The notes: generated by a model from the letters alone, not told the origin. 64,000 nucleotides of DNA from Leptasterias polaris (GCA_037783415.1 JAZGTN010000061.1:62001-126000); one strand, 5' to 3'; positions 31,357 through 43,062 are shown, numbered from the stretch's first letter. Made by a program: numbers and translations.

Positions 31357-31492
31357 ATAGACCGTGCATGTCTCGCGCGGGAACATTTTTGGAACCACTT
31401 TAGTCCCAAACACATTGCTTTAACCCGTGAAGGAAACTCGCGCACTTTAACGGGTTCCAATGTTCGAATACGCGCGAGACTTGCACAGTCTA
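31357..31492. mobile_element. Short hairpin MITE with GTGCAAGTCTCGCGCG ends, unit 2
   Basis: Counterpart of 29089-29226 in the second direct repeat. Confidence 0.8.
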
Positions 31493-31824
31493 GCCGTTCC
31501 AAATTCTGGTAGGATTACATTTTTCATTCATATTAAATACAGAATCAAATCCTTGCTTTAAATTAATGTTATGGTGAATGTCAAACTATAGTGGGTTTCT
31601 AAACATTAGGATAGAAACAATCAAGAAACTATTGTTTGTTGTAAAACAAATCCAAACTGGTGGGCGGTGGCATACATCGCATGACTTTGAATTTGCAATA
31701 ATTGCAATATAATGTAAAATGAAATGTGCATGATCTGACACACGGGATATGAACAGAGTGGTTGGATTTTTTAATACAACAATGTGTTATGTATAACAGT
31801 ACTCTTCCTAACTATGCGTTTATA

Positions 31825-32135
31825 AAGGGTGGTGTGCCTCAAGGTACAACATTGGGCCCAGTTGGGTTCCAAATTGATTAACGATAGTGCTCAGGGTTCT
31901 AAATCACACGTTGATGATCCGAGAATCGTTATGTTTCTGAGCCTTGTTATCTTCAGAATGACCTGGGGAGCTTTTGGTGAAAACTTACTCAGGCTTAATC
32001 CCAGCAAGTGTCGGGCCGTTCACTGGGTTTCAGTACAGTCCCTCCCCTACAAACTGATCTTAAAATTGTTGCTGAAACTATTTCCTACATTGACAAGGCT
32101 AAGGTTCTTGGCATTATGCTTTAAAACTACCTGAA
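31825..32135 (+). pseudogene. LINE reverse-transcriptase fragment, unit 2
   Basis: GGVPQGTTLGP, then an in-frame-shifted INDSAQG, VDD and LLRLNPSKC and a VLGIML-like stretch. Same fragment as unit 1. Confidence 0.75.
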
Positions 32136-32485
32136 AATGGTCTGTGTACGTTTGGCAATAAAAACTTATTGGTCAGAAGCCTACAGCAGCTTACGATAAT
32201 AGTCGCATTTTGAGAAACATTTCACTTCGAGGTAATGTGGTTATGTAAAAAGATAGCAGATTTTACGGCCCAAAATTTGAATCTTAGAAAAGTTTCTGTC
32301 AGAAACGCTTCTCAGATCGGTATTCCTATTAGGGTATTCTTCCTGCGTGGACATTATTCGCTCCGGTTTTTCGGCGATATCTCAAAAACGCGACCACATT
32401 TTGAGATGAAATTTTCACAGGTTAGTTTTATTGTATATGTTTACATTTATATAGGATTGAAGCAATGGAACGGTTCCAAAAACCA
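32130..32485 (+). mobile_element. TTAA-family MITE, inside unit 2
   Basis: GTACGTTTGGCAATAAAAAC to CCAAAGTAAACTTTGGG, with the family core TCACAGGTTAGTTTTATTGT. The copy in unit 1 (29880-30157) is cut at its right. Confidence 0.7.
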
Positions 32486-33429
32486 AAGTAAACTTTGGGA
32501 TGCTCAAGTTAATGATTGTTACATAGAGCTGATTGACTAATTATGTTAAGATTATTGAACGTTTTTTATTTGACTGCAAGGAGTTAATCCTCTTTATCTG
32601 ACCGGAGGATGGATTACTGCCGTCGGTTTGTCTAAATCATCCCGTACCAATGATATCTTCCCTCCATCCAGGTTGTCGAATCATGGCGGATGTTTTCGGA
32701 GTTCATCTAAACTTTTCCAGCTCCGTGTCAGAACAACTCATTTTCAAAAAACCCCAATTCCTTATTTTATTAATTTGCAGTGTTTCGATGTTTGTAAAAC
32801 TGTTTTTAGGTTTCATGCTGTATTCCCCCGTACTTTCAGTCATTGCTCAGTCATCGTTTATTGCTAATTTTATTGATCGATGCATGACATCCATTCCCGA
32901 TTTGTCTTTTGGTGTGTGTTTTTAATAATAGATTTTGAATCCTACTCTATATGTTTTTTACCGTTTTTACTATATATATGTATTGATAATTACTGATTGT
33001 AAATTACATCCAATTTAGCCCTTTGGCCACGAAAAGTGAAGTTAAGAAATAAAATGAAACAAAAAAGAAAGAGTATATGAAAATGGACGATACATGTTTT
33101 AAGGACAGGAGTTCATCCGCAAGCTAAACTGAAAGTTGACTGTTTTAGTTGTGTATATACAGTTACGAAACGACCATGGTTTCGATCTCGTGAAAGGCTG
33201 ATAATAGACCTTTATCATGCTGCCATCTTGGTCAAGTTCCCTTTATCCATTACCAAAAATGAATTATATAATTGCACTGAAAAGGACAGACTAATTTTTC
33301 TTCCATCCTCAGTTAGGATGAAATGTGAAGTATAATCATAGTTATTAGTATTATTTGAAAAGACTGGGAATTGTTATTTTTTATAATTGAAAACAAAAAC
33401 GAGCGACAATTTATTTGTTTAAAGAGTGA
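32486..33429. other. Intergenic
   Basis: Possible LINE 3' end (ends in an A-rich stretch near 33050, AAATAAAATGAAACAAAAAA). No protein match recognised. Confidence 0.3.
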
Positions 33430-33668
33430 TAAGAATCGTACATTAGGTACACAATAACTTATCGTGTAAGTACATGATAATTCCACACTTATTGTGTACT
33501 TACAAAATAACTTATCGCGTACGTACACAATAACTTATCGCGTACGTACACAATAACTTATCGCGTACGTACACAATAACTTATCGTGTACGTACACAAT
33601 AACTTATCGTGTACGTACATGATAATTCCACACTTATTGTGTACGTACACAATAACTTATCGTATATC
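33430..33668. repeat. Palindromic tandem array (GTACGTACACAATAACTTATCG)
   Basis: About eight units near 23 bp of ACACAATAACTTATCGCGTACGT, with some reversed so that TTATTGTGTACGTACACAATAA forms perfect palindromes (around 33637-33658). Each join holds TACGTA. Confidence 0.9.
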
Positions 33669-33680
33669 GTACAACATTTG

Positions 33681-34935
33681 ACCTTACTTCCGGTTCAAAT
33701 CGGAAGTTGAAAATTTCATAATATCTTATCTTATTCATATCTTTAAAACTACTGATCATTTCAGCATAGTTTTGGTATCAGGGTGTATAACGGTAGTCCT
33801 GCTCAAACTTTTGCACAGACATGACAACATTTTGACCTTAACCTTTGGTCAAAACCGGACAATGAAGCGCACATACCCACTCGTACCCCCCCCCCCCCCC
33901 CCCACTTTGATTGACAAAGCAATATGTACACAACGTTGAAACTGATGCAAGCTACAGTTCACGCGCTGACTGTGTGCACTGTCGTCGTCTTTGTTTGATT
34001 TGGCGGGAAACAGGTTTTCTCAACAGCGCCCTCTTTCGTTGGATATTTAGTAAACGGCGCTGATAATAAAATCGTTTTCGGGCTTATCTACGGAGTAACT
34101 CAAGATTGAGATTGAATTGAACATTGAAACTCATCAGATAATTGAACCTTAGTATCAAGACGACACAAACTTAATGACGTCATGATGACGTCATCGGGTA
34201 TCAAATTACATTAAATTAAAGTTAAATACTTGAACAAATTATAACTCATGAACCACATATTGGATTTTGTCAATCTACACATCATCGGATAGGTCGTTAA
34301 AAGTTCGACAAACGCTACCCAGAACATTAAACCCTATGACAATGACTTCTGGTTCAAATCGGAAGTTGACAATTTTATAATATCTTATTTTATTTATATC
34401 TTTAAAGCTACAGATCATTTCAGCATAATTTGTGTATTAGGTTGTAGAACGTTAGGCCTGCTCAAACTTTTGCACAGACATGACAATTTTTACCTTTTCG
34501 TCTGGTCGAAAAAGGATGATAAAACGCACTTATCAGTTGACCCGATTCAAAGGAATAATTCACCCATTAATACAACACTGACTCCAACGATACCCGAACA
34601 CCTTGAGTTTGTTTTACAAACTCTATAAGTCTATTTTTTGTTGTCTTAATACTTCTTCTCTCCGTCGTTTGTCCGCTAACAAAAGCACACTTCCCAAGCT
34701 CATATAAACTTTAAACTTCACATATAGTTAGATAACCATAAGGAGATGCAAATGCTTCAGTTACGTCATGATGACGTCATCAGGTGTCATATTTTTTTTT
34801 TACAAATTTTTTGAAATTTTGACTAATTATTACATGTCTTCAGTACAAAGGAAGCTATAGTCAAATTTTATTTTGCATCAGACTTGCAAGGTCCTACAAG
34901 GATAAAATGTGGAGTGACGTTTCCACGACGTCATC
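33681..34935. repeat. 640-650-bp tandem repeat, two diverged units
   Basis: GGTTCAAATCGGAAGTTGA at 33692 and 34351; ATCATTTCAGCATA and CTCAAACTTTTGCACAGACA follow in both. GACGTCATGATGACGTCATC occurs near 34175 and CGTCATGATGACGTCATC at 34764. A poly-C run at 33890 belongs to unit 1 only. Confidence 0.82.
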
Positions 34936-35989
34936 AATTTTCATGTTATGTCACCACCAAGGTAGTGTTTTACAAGATCTACTGTACGTACAGAACAACT
35001 TTGAAAACACGAGTCTGCTAACTCGGACGTAACTACACCAAACACCGAAAATTTACCTCTAGTTTTACATTATTATGCTTTTCTTTTTATATTTAGTTTC
35101 TTGGTGGGATTTCCTGATGGTGGAGACCACCAAATTAATACAGCACGAACAGGTATAGAACACTCGTTTTGCCTAGCGCCCTCATTGAAACAACCATGTT
35201 TTTATTTGGACACAACTATGCGCTGCCAGTAGTGACGATTTACACATTTTGAGGCAAATGTATTGCCACATTGATTTCAAATCATGAAAGCATGAGTTTC
35301 ACAAGAACCTAGAATAGCTTCAACGTTAAGCACGTTAAGGAAAAATTTATGTACTTTCGAAACGGCGCACTGGAATTACCAAGATTCCAGTTGATTTCTG
35401 AGCCTAAAAACCTTGGTTTTGTGGCACTGATAATCCTAATTTTCTTGCAAAGGTAAAATCTTGATATTTAATTGTGTTTCAATGTTGTTATTATAATACT
35501 CAACTTAGTTAATTGATCAGTGATAAAAGTCATAACATTGATCCGGCTCTCTTCCGAAAAATGTGATAACCATAAAATGTAGGCTAAACTATTACACGGT
35601 CATGAACTCGAAATTCATCAATCTTCTAAAGTAACTTTCCTCTCCCAAATGATTTCTCCAATTGAAGAGCCAAATCGTAAAGTACCTGAAATCGAATGAG
35701 ATTGCCCGCCTCCGGAGGTTCTTCAAGATGTCCGACAAGCACAACATCGGGCTCTGTATAAAAATAATTTACTTATTCAAACTTCGCTTCCTCAACCTTG
35801 CTCAATAATTGCTCGGGTCTCTGCAACCCTCTTCTCGCTCAAAACAACAAAAAGGATGGGCAAAACAAATGACATTTTTGATTTTTGACTTGTCATGTAA
35901 AAGGAAGATCCAGAATATTCAAAATGCAATTCTTGGTTTCAAGTTTCAACCGAAGCCACTAACAATACTCTTCACAATTTCAAACATGA
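34936..35989. other. Intergenic
   Basis: Nothing recognised. Confidence 0.3.
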
Positions 35990-37247
35990 GAGTTTAACAG
36001 AACAACCACGAGTTCTTTCACAACTAAGTTTATCGGAACAACCACGAGTTCTTTCACAACTAAGTTTATCAGAACAACCACGAGTTCTTTCACAACTAAG
36101 TTTATCAGAGCAACCACGAGTTCTTTCACAACTAAGTTTATCAGAGCAACCACGAGTTCTTTCACAACTAAGTTTATCAGAACAACCACGAGTTCTTTCA
36201 CAACTAAGTTTATCGGAACAACCACGAGTTCTTTCACAACTAAGTTTATCAGAACAACCACGAGTTCTTTCACAACTATGTTTATCAGAACAACCACGAG
36301 TTCTTTCACAACTAAGTTTATCAGAACAACCACGGGTTCTTTCACAACTAAGTTTATCACAACAACCACGAGTTCTTTCACAACTAAGTTTATCAGAACA
36401 ACCACGAGTTCTTTCACAACTAAGTTTATCAGAACAACCACGAGTTCTTTCACAACTAAGTTTATCAGAACAACCACGAGTTCTTTCACAACTAAGTTTA
36501 TCGGAACAACCACGAGTTCTTTCACAACTAAGTTTATCGGAACAACCACGAGTTCTTTCACAACTAAGTTTATCAGAACAACCACGAGTTCTTTCACAAC
36601 TAAGTTTATCAGAACAACCACGAGTTCTTTCACAACTAAGTTTATCGGAACAACCACGAGTTCTTTCACAACTAAGTTTATCGGAACAACCACGAGTTCT
36701 TTCACAACTAAGTTTATCAGAACAACCACGAGTTCTTTCACAACTAAGTTTATCAGAACAACCACGGGTTCTTTCACAACTAAGTTTATCGGAACAACCA
36801 CGAGTTCTTTCACAACTAAGTTTATCAGAACAACCACGAGTTCTTTCACAACTAAGTTTATCACAACAACCACGAGTTCTTTCACAACTAAGTTTATCGG
36901 AACAACCACGAGTTCTTTCACAACTAAGTTTATCAGAACAACCACGAGTTCTTTCACAACTAAGTTTATCAGAACAACCACGAGTTCTTTCACAACTAAG
37001 TTTATCAGAACAACCACGAGTTCTTTCACAACTAAGTTTATCGGAACAACCACGAGTTCTTTCACAACTAAGTTTATCGGAACAACCACGAGTTCTTTCA
37101 CAACTAAGTTTATCAGAACAACCACGGGTTCTTTCACAACTATAAGTTTATCAGAACAACCACGGGTTCTTTCACAACTAAGTTTATCAGAACAACCACG
37201 GGTTCTTTCACAACTAAGTTTATCAGAACAACCACGAGTTCTTTCAC
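35990..37247. repeat. 36-bp minisatellite, about 35 units
   Basis: Unit GAACAACCACGAGTTCTTTC plus ACAACTAAGTTTATCA. Highly uniform; units differ mainly at an A/G or A/C in the joining bases and in CACGAG/CACGGG. Because 36 is a multiple of 3, both strands stay open for over 390 codons; no sign of a real protein. Confidence 0.97.
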
Positions 37248-38329
37248 TGGTCTTTCCAATAATAATACTCAAAATACTCTGCAAAATTGTAACATCCTCA
37301 AAACTTCAATCTCGAAGGTTTACTGTTTCAATCTCAACGATTAATATCTCAATCTCAACAATTAATATCTTTCTTATCAACTTGTGTGATTCTACACCCA
37401 AAGTCAAATTACTCCAAAGTACCAATCTACAATTACATATAGTTGATAATCTTTAAGCTTTACTTCCACCAAAATTAATGACTTGCGATTCCTTTTGATT
37501 GTTTCTGGAACGAAATGTTCTCCAGTAATGTTGCAGACCGTCACTTTTCAGTTCAAACATCGGGTATGGGTAGGGTCAATTCACAAAGAGATGTTCGGGG
37601 GTTCTTGCCCTCATCGCCTCTAGCCCAGAATTAGTGCCATCTATAAAATTAATACATCAAACACATTTACCCAATAAAACCTATCTACATTAGTGAAAGG
37701 CTGCACAGTACATTTTCCCATCAAAATCAGTATTCAAAAGGTAAATTTTCATCTTGAATTTTGTACTGGAAATGTTATATAAAACTCCACAATAAAATGT
37801 ACAACTTACGCTTAGATATAAGTCCTTGTTTCTTTTACAACTACAACGGTGTCTGCTTGCTATTAAAATTATTCGACGCAGGATTTTGGTTGAACACGTC
37901 AATAAATGTATGCGCCACCTTCCTGCTTGCAGACTCTGCATAAAATGACCGGGACCGCACCCTAAGTTAATGTTGCTAAAACATTCCAAGGTTATCCAAC
38001 CATGGCACTTAACTAAAGAACAACATTCATGCACCAATACCCACATACTCCCTCAGTCATCTCACACATGCCTTTCCAAATAAGGACTTGCTTACTCAAC
38101 TAAACTAGTCTTGCTGTTAATGCATACGTTTAATGAATATTCATTGGGTCTAAAAGGCCAATCGGAGCAAGCATTTTCTAAACAACCACTAAATGCACTG
38201 GGTTTTAAAAGAAAAGGTGGCTTATTTACAAAAAGAAAACTATTAACAAGTGCAATAAGCAATTCACTTGTGACATTTTACTCACCTTCAAAAAAAAATG
38301 TATCTATACATTTTCTCTCTCTGCTGTTC
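37248..38329. other. Intergenic
   Basis: No repeat or gene recognised. Confidence 0.3.
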
Positions 38330-38339
38330 TCTTACTCGG

Positions 38340-39206
38340 CTGCTGAAGAACGACTTAAAAAGTCTGCCCCTATGTTATCACTTCCTTTTATCGCTTCAAT
38401 GTGGAATCTGTAGGGTTGTAGGGTATGGTATTCCATATGTGCCACTCCTTTCCGTCGCCTTTTCAATTTTGTCCGTCGCCTTTTCAATTTTGTCCGTCGC
38501 CTTTTCAATTTTGTCGGTCGCCTTTTCAATTTTGTCCGTCGCCTTTTCAATTTTGTCCGTCGCCTTTTCAATTTTTCCATCGTGGGTCCACGTGACTACC
38601 AGATGACCATCACATGACTCCGAAGGAAATTCGACCTTTGGGGGGCATACCGCAGTTGCCAAAATGTATACGTTGCTTCATCCACAGTCGAGACCAGATA
38701 ACTACGATAATATCCTTTTTCAGTTCCATTCTTGATTTACTAAGCAAAGCCTGTACATAGACAGTATGGTTGAGGTATCCAATCATTTTTCTTTGCCAAC
38801 AAATCATCACATGGTCATCATGTGACGGTCACGTGGCCGATTCAGAAAACAAATGCGCCTGAAAAATTGAAAAGGCGACGGACAAAATTGAAAAGGCGAC
38901 GGACAAAATTGAAAAGGCGACGGAAAGGAGTGGCACATATGGAACACCATAGTAGGGCGAGCGCCCAACGCAATATTCTTCCATTTGCTACTTTGGCTTT
39001 CTGTAGAAATGCCAAGGGTTGGTGATCAGTTTCAAGGGTGAAACTTCTGCCATAAAGGTATGGTTCAAACTTACGAACTGCCCAAACGATTGCCAGACAC
39101 TCTTTCTCCAGTACTGAATAGGATTTCTCTCGAGGAAGAAGTTTCTTGCTGGAGTATGAAACTGGAAAATCGTCATCATATTGTGCCTGTAGAAGTACTG
39201 CACCAA
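38340..39206 (-). pseudogene. Gypsy RNase H remnant, broken by an inverted minisatellite
   Basis: Upstream part PARNFFLERNPIQYWRK (RNase H start) to a decayed TDHQPLAF-type motif; downstream part LQPYRFHIEAIKGSDN then GADFLSRS, the standard end of gypsy RNase H. The two are separated by the inverted repeat at 38424-38952. Confidence 0.8.
38424..38952. repeat. Inverted repeat with a 21-bp minisatellite in each arm
   Basis: Left arm has six 21-bp units (GTCCGTCGCCTTTTCAATTT plus T, 38451-38577); right arm has three in reverse (38862-38923). The flank CCATATGTGCCACTCCTTTC is inverted as GAAAGGAGTGGCACATATGG. CACGTGAC/GTCACGTG words extend the arms inward. Confidence 0.9.
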
Positions 39207-39429
39207 GACCTAAGTGATCGAAGTTGTTTCTTCGTTTCTGGTTGTTCAGCTCGTTGTATGGTGATTATTTTCTCGGGTCGGGGTTGTATTATCTGGATAT
39301 GCCATGAGCATAGAAGCAACTGGATTTTTGTTCCTATAGCAGTTTTTGGCAATACGGCCAGGTCTGTAGCAGATGAAACCTGTGCGCGGAGAACTGTTGT
39401 TAACACAGTCGTGCCCCTACAATCTTTTG

Positions 39430-40374
39430 CCATGTGACCATGTTTATGACAGATATAGCAAGTAACCAAAGGTCTGTGATGATCCATGAGGAGCTACACC
39501 GGGTACTGTACTTCTATGTTCCATCTTCCCATTCATTGTATTATCACTTCTCTGATTTGGGTTTCTAAAAGTAAAAGGGTTCCCAAACATTCCACCACGT
39601 GCTTCAAGATATTGTTCAGCAATGGTAGCCATAGTTTCAATGGTTTTAGGCTGTCTTTCTTTAAGGAAAAGTGCTAACTCACGACTACACCACACCCAGC
39701 TGTGAACTGTTCTCTGAGCAGGAGATCAGTCAGACCCTCAAAGGTTCTCTCTGCTTCTGCTAGGTCGATCCACCGTGTCAGGTAGTTAGCCGTCTTGTTG
39801 CAAACTGCTGTCCACTCTCTCCCACTTCTGGTTTGGCTGTTCGCAGCTTCAAGCGAAATCCATCTGTAGTGAGCTGGAACCGTTTCAATAGTGCTGACTT
39901 CAATTTCTTGTAGTTGTCGGCTTCATCTATGGGGAGTCTAGAATAAACTGCAAGAGCTCTTCCTGTTAATAGTGCACTTAAATTAATAGCCCAATCTTCT
40001 TGACACCAGTCTTGACTAGTGGCATATCTCTCATATCGTTTCAAATATGCATCTAAATCATCTTTGTTTTCGTTAAAGGCGGGTAATTTAGGAGTTCTGG
40101 CCTTTTGTCTACTAACACTTGACGTATCTAGACCATGCTCTTTTTCTTCAGTTTTCATCTTCTCAAGGTGTATCTTGGTTTCTAGAATATGTTGGTCTTG
40201 CCTACGGATTTCCAATTGATGAACTCTCTCTTCCCTAGCTAGTTTTTCTTTCTCTTTCTTATTCTGACTCTCTCTATCTTTTGCCTCATTCTCACGCTTT
40301 TCCACAAATTCTATCAACTCTTTTCCACTCAACCCGAAACTTTTGCCAGCCTCAACTAGGGTGCAGATATCCAT
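39430..40374 (-). pseudogene. Gypsy Gag remnant
   Basis: Starts MDICTLVEAGKSFGL, then a Lys/Glu-rich coiled-coil (KEKEKLAREERVHQLE), the capsid part (LDAYLKRYERYATSQDW, LTGRALAVYSRLP) and, after frameshifts, the CCHC zinc knuckle CYICHKHGHMAKDC near 39430-39475. A structural protein of the retrotransposon particle, not functional here. Confidence 0.85.
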
Positions 40375-41124
40375 TTTAGTTTTAGTCGCTAGCACAAAGA
40401 AGCATAAAAGCGCGGCCAATAACAAGCAGATCCCTAATAGGTTACTACATGTATTTGATCTGTTCACTTTCCATTCATTCCATAAGGCTACACATTTCAT
40501 ATTTCTCATCTCCCGGACAAGCCCCCAACTAAGGTTGTTTACGTTGGTAAGCGGAGCTTGGGTGTGGGTCGTGGTTATTACCTCAAAATAATGATTTTAA
40601 AACAACAAAGTGCCCATGGTTGGGCGCGAACCCTATACCTACACATCCTGGCTGTCATCAACATTGTGTGGACAAAGCCGCATCGTTCAGGTCAGTCCAT
40701 GTAATCTCAAAACATTTTATTTCCCCACAGATTGCAAAACACGGGCGAAATGATGCGTTCATTTGAGAGATCGAGCAGTTCAGACGAGTGCAACAAGTAG
40801 GTTAACCCAACTGCTGATTTGAAGCAAACATTTTCAAATAAATTGTGTTTTACGTTGTCCATCTATAGTGCTTCCCCCTCATGTCATGATTTCTATGGTC
40901 ATTTTTGCAGAATGATTACCTGGGAGAGATTCATATGGAACAAGGCGTTAGCTCTCGTTACATCTCGGCCGAACACTCAAACGATCGAACCGTACGTCAT
41001 CACCAACGAGCAGACAGCACTCTAAACACCTCAGCTTATCATTACCGTACTAAAAACTTCATCACTTTACTAAATACAAAAGTTGATAACAATCAAGACC
41101 TGGCTCAGAAACCATGTTGCAGAT
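40375..41124. other. Upstream flank of the gypsy remnant
   Basis: Would hold the 5' LTR and primer-binding site; no LTR pair could be matched by eye. GGTTCGCGCCCAACC (minus strand, near 40630) is tRNA-like. Nothing else. Confidence 0.3.
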
Positions 41125-41240
41125 TGACCGTGCAAGTCTCGCGCTTAATAGAACATTTTCGGACCACTATGGTCCCTGGTACTTGCTTTAATGCGTGAAT
41201 GAAAGAAACTTGCGCACTTTAATTAATAGCTTAATGTTCG
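41125..41240. mobile_element. Broken hairpin MITE (GTGCAAGTCTCGCGC end)
   Basis: Left end GACCGTGCAAGTCTCGCGC present; the body runs to AATGTTCGA and then stops where its right end should be. The 47-bp minisatellite fragment follows at once. Confidence 0.7.
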
Positions 41241-41242
41241 AC

Positions 41243-41289
41243 TAGGACATACGTCATGGATTGGTACAGACACAGGTAAGCTGACTTTA
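41243..41289 (+). repeat. Single inverted unit of the splice-donor minisatellite
   Basis: 47 bp identical to the 51-bp unit at 45850-46265 but on the other strand, including GGTACAGACACAGGTAAGC (exon end and donor). Confidence 0.95.
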
Positions 41290-41331
41290 CCAGTAGCGTT
41301 ATTTCGTTTCAAACGGGTTATCACACGTATT

Positions 41332-41473
41332 ATACGTCATCGGCCGCCATCTTTGATGAATTGTACAAGCGTGATGAAGAGCTGTCATTGGCTGAGAGTC
41401 GTGCGTAGCGCATACACGCGTGCACTTTTACAAATTGTTTTACAATAAAGATGGCGGTCAATGACGCGTATTG
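41332..41473. mobile_element. Hairpin MITE with GCCGCCATCTTTG ends
   Basis: TACGTCATCGGCCGCCATCT at the left and AGATGGCGGTCAATGACGCG at the right, inverted. Both ends contain AAGATGGCGG, the YY1 core. Confidence 0.75.
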
Positions 41474-41786
41474 CAATCCATCAATACTTTGGCACCGACC
41501 GGATCAGTATAGATCGATCAACGTATATCTCCTCCTTTCATAAAGCATGCAGGGGATATAATTTCAAATTCCACGTGGTATCTTTGTTTTTTCAAAATGC
41601 GCGGCAATTAAGGCTTCTTGCATTTATTGTTTTGGTTGAATGGTTGTACATGTATTCTGTTTTGTTTTTAACATGTTTTCTTGTAATATTGGGGGGGGGG
41701 GGGTTGGTTGTCGATGGACTGGGCATCAGTGGAAAACAGCTTTCATGTTGAGCTGATTTTACCTTGTAGTAAAAATAAAATGTAAA

Positions 41787-42126
41787 AATATAATAATAAT
41801 AATAACCAGTTCTTATATAGCGCATTTCATAATAACGTCTCAATGGGCTTTACATTAGTGCCCTGGTCATTGGGCCAATAACATTCCTTTAATCTTTCTC
41901 AGCTCCCTGGGGAGTATACAGCCCGAGCTGCCGTGGTGCTCAAAAGGCTTTATCAAACACAATATCAACCTCTACCCTCGCAGGTACCCATTTATACCCC
42001 TGGGTGAAGAGAAGCAATTATAGCTCAAGGACACAAGCGTCACGACCGGGACTCGAACCCACACCCCAATGACTAAACCACCAGAACTTGAATCCGATGA
42101 TCTAAACCACTCGGCCATGACACCCC
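41787..42126 (-). mobile_element. tRNA-derived SINE (family A), full length
   Basis: Head ATGGCCGAGTGGTTTAGATC, B box GGTTCGAGTCCCGG, body to GCGCTATATAAGAACTGG, ATT tail. Confidence 0.88.
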
Positions 42127-42384
42127 AATATATATAAACATGTTTTGCTTTAGTCAAGACAATTGCTCAAATAAAATAAATGTACACTATCCAAAATTGC
42201 ATAGAAAGGTAAACTGAACACAAAATGGACAAACAACATCTCTCACAATTTTATTGAAATATTAGCATGTGGTGACGTCGACATGTTTGGTTCGTGTTAG
42301 AACCTCTCAACGGAAAGTACTTGGTGACTACCGTATAATGTGAATTGCGTGCTTGGAAAATTGTTACTGATATAAAAATGATAT

Positions 42385-42590
42385 CTCTTGCTGCAAAAAG
42401 GGCCAAATTCCGTAAAGCCTGTCAGCAGAAAAACTTGCTTAGCACAGAAAATATTTCTTAGCAGAAACAGGTAACCAACCAACATTCCGTGTGAAGTTAA
42501 CACTATTGCGACTGGTGCCCCAATCATACTTTGCTTAGCAAAGACATTTTTTCAGCATTATTTTCTGCTCAACAAATTGATGAACTTTGA
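42385..42590. mobile_element. MITE-like element with TGCTTAGCA motifs
   Basis: ACTTGCTTAGCACAGAAAAT, CAGGTAACCAACC and CTTTGCTTAGCAAAGAC; relative of 4530-4765. Confidence 0.6.
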
Positions 42591-43062
42591 CCTGGGTAGG
42601 CGTTAAAAGCAATAAGAGGGACACAGCTTGAAGAGTCCTTCAAAAAGCCCAGAACCTTTGCAAATGTATTTTTATATAGCATTCCTGAAAATAATGCCAT
42701 AAGTAAACAAAGTATGTACATACATCTGGATTGCATATGTTCCGTTTCTACAATTAATACGTACAAAATATACTCCTTTTTCAAAACTTCTGCGTATAAA
42801 TGAATACAATAAAGTTTCTGGGTATTGACAAAAATATAATACAATTGGCAGTTTTATCGTTATTTCAGATTCTTTTTCTGTATATACAATTTTCTTTGAA
42901 ATGTACTCTTGCCTTGCAGTTGAATTTATAACAAACTCTTAACTTTGGTTACAATCTAAATTACAAGCATATCAAATCTATTTGGTATGATATCGTTCTT
43001 TTTAGTACTAAATAATTAAAAATAGTATAGTACACCTCTTTCCACTGCAGTATTGGATCCCA
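42591..43062. other. Intergenic
   Basis: AT-rich; nothing recognised. Confidence 0.3.

Larger units (their letters stand above)
30158..32480. repeat. Composite direct repeat, unit 2
   Basis: Same order of parts as unit 1, about 90-95% alike by eye, plus a 353-bp insertion at 30851-31204 that unit 1 lacks. Here the TTAA-family MITE runs to its end. Confidence 0.88.
38330..40374 (-). mobile_element. Decayed Ty3/gypsy LTR retrotransposon
   Basis: Minus strand order: Gag from ATG 40374, Gag zinc knuckle, RNase H pieces near 39206-38990 and 38410-38340. Protease and most of the reverse transcriptase are gone; no integrase or LTR pair recognised. Frameshifts near 39790 and 39690. Confidence 0.85.

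Noticed and set aside
35980..37456. Long open frames (434 aa minus, 392 aa plus) over the 36-bp repeat
   Set aside because: Both strands stay open because the period is a multiple of three; the predicted proteins are simple 12-residue repeats with no signal, domain or splice context.
38298..38662. Basic repeat proteins (KLKRRRT or KIEKATD) in the gypsy remnant
   Set aside because: They are translations of a 21-bp minisatellite in several frames, inserted in a dead RNase H.
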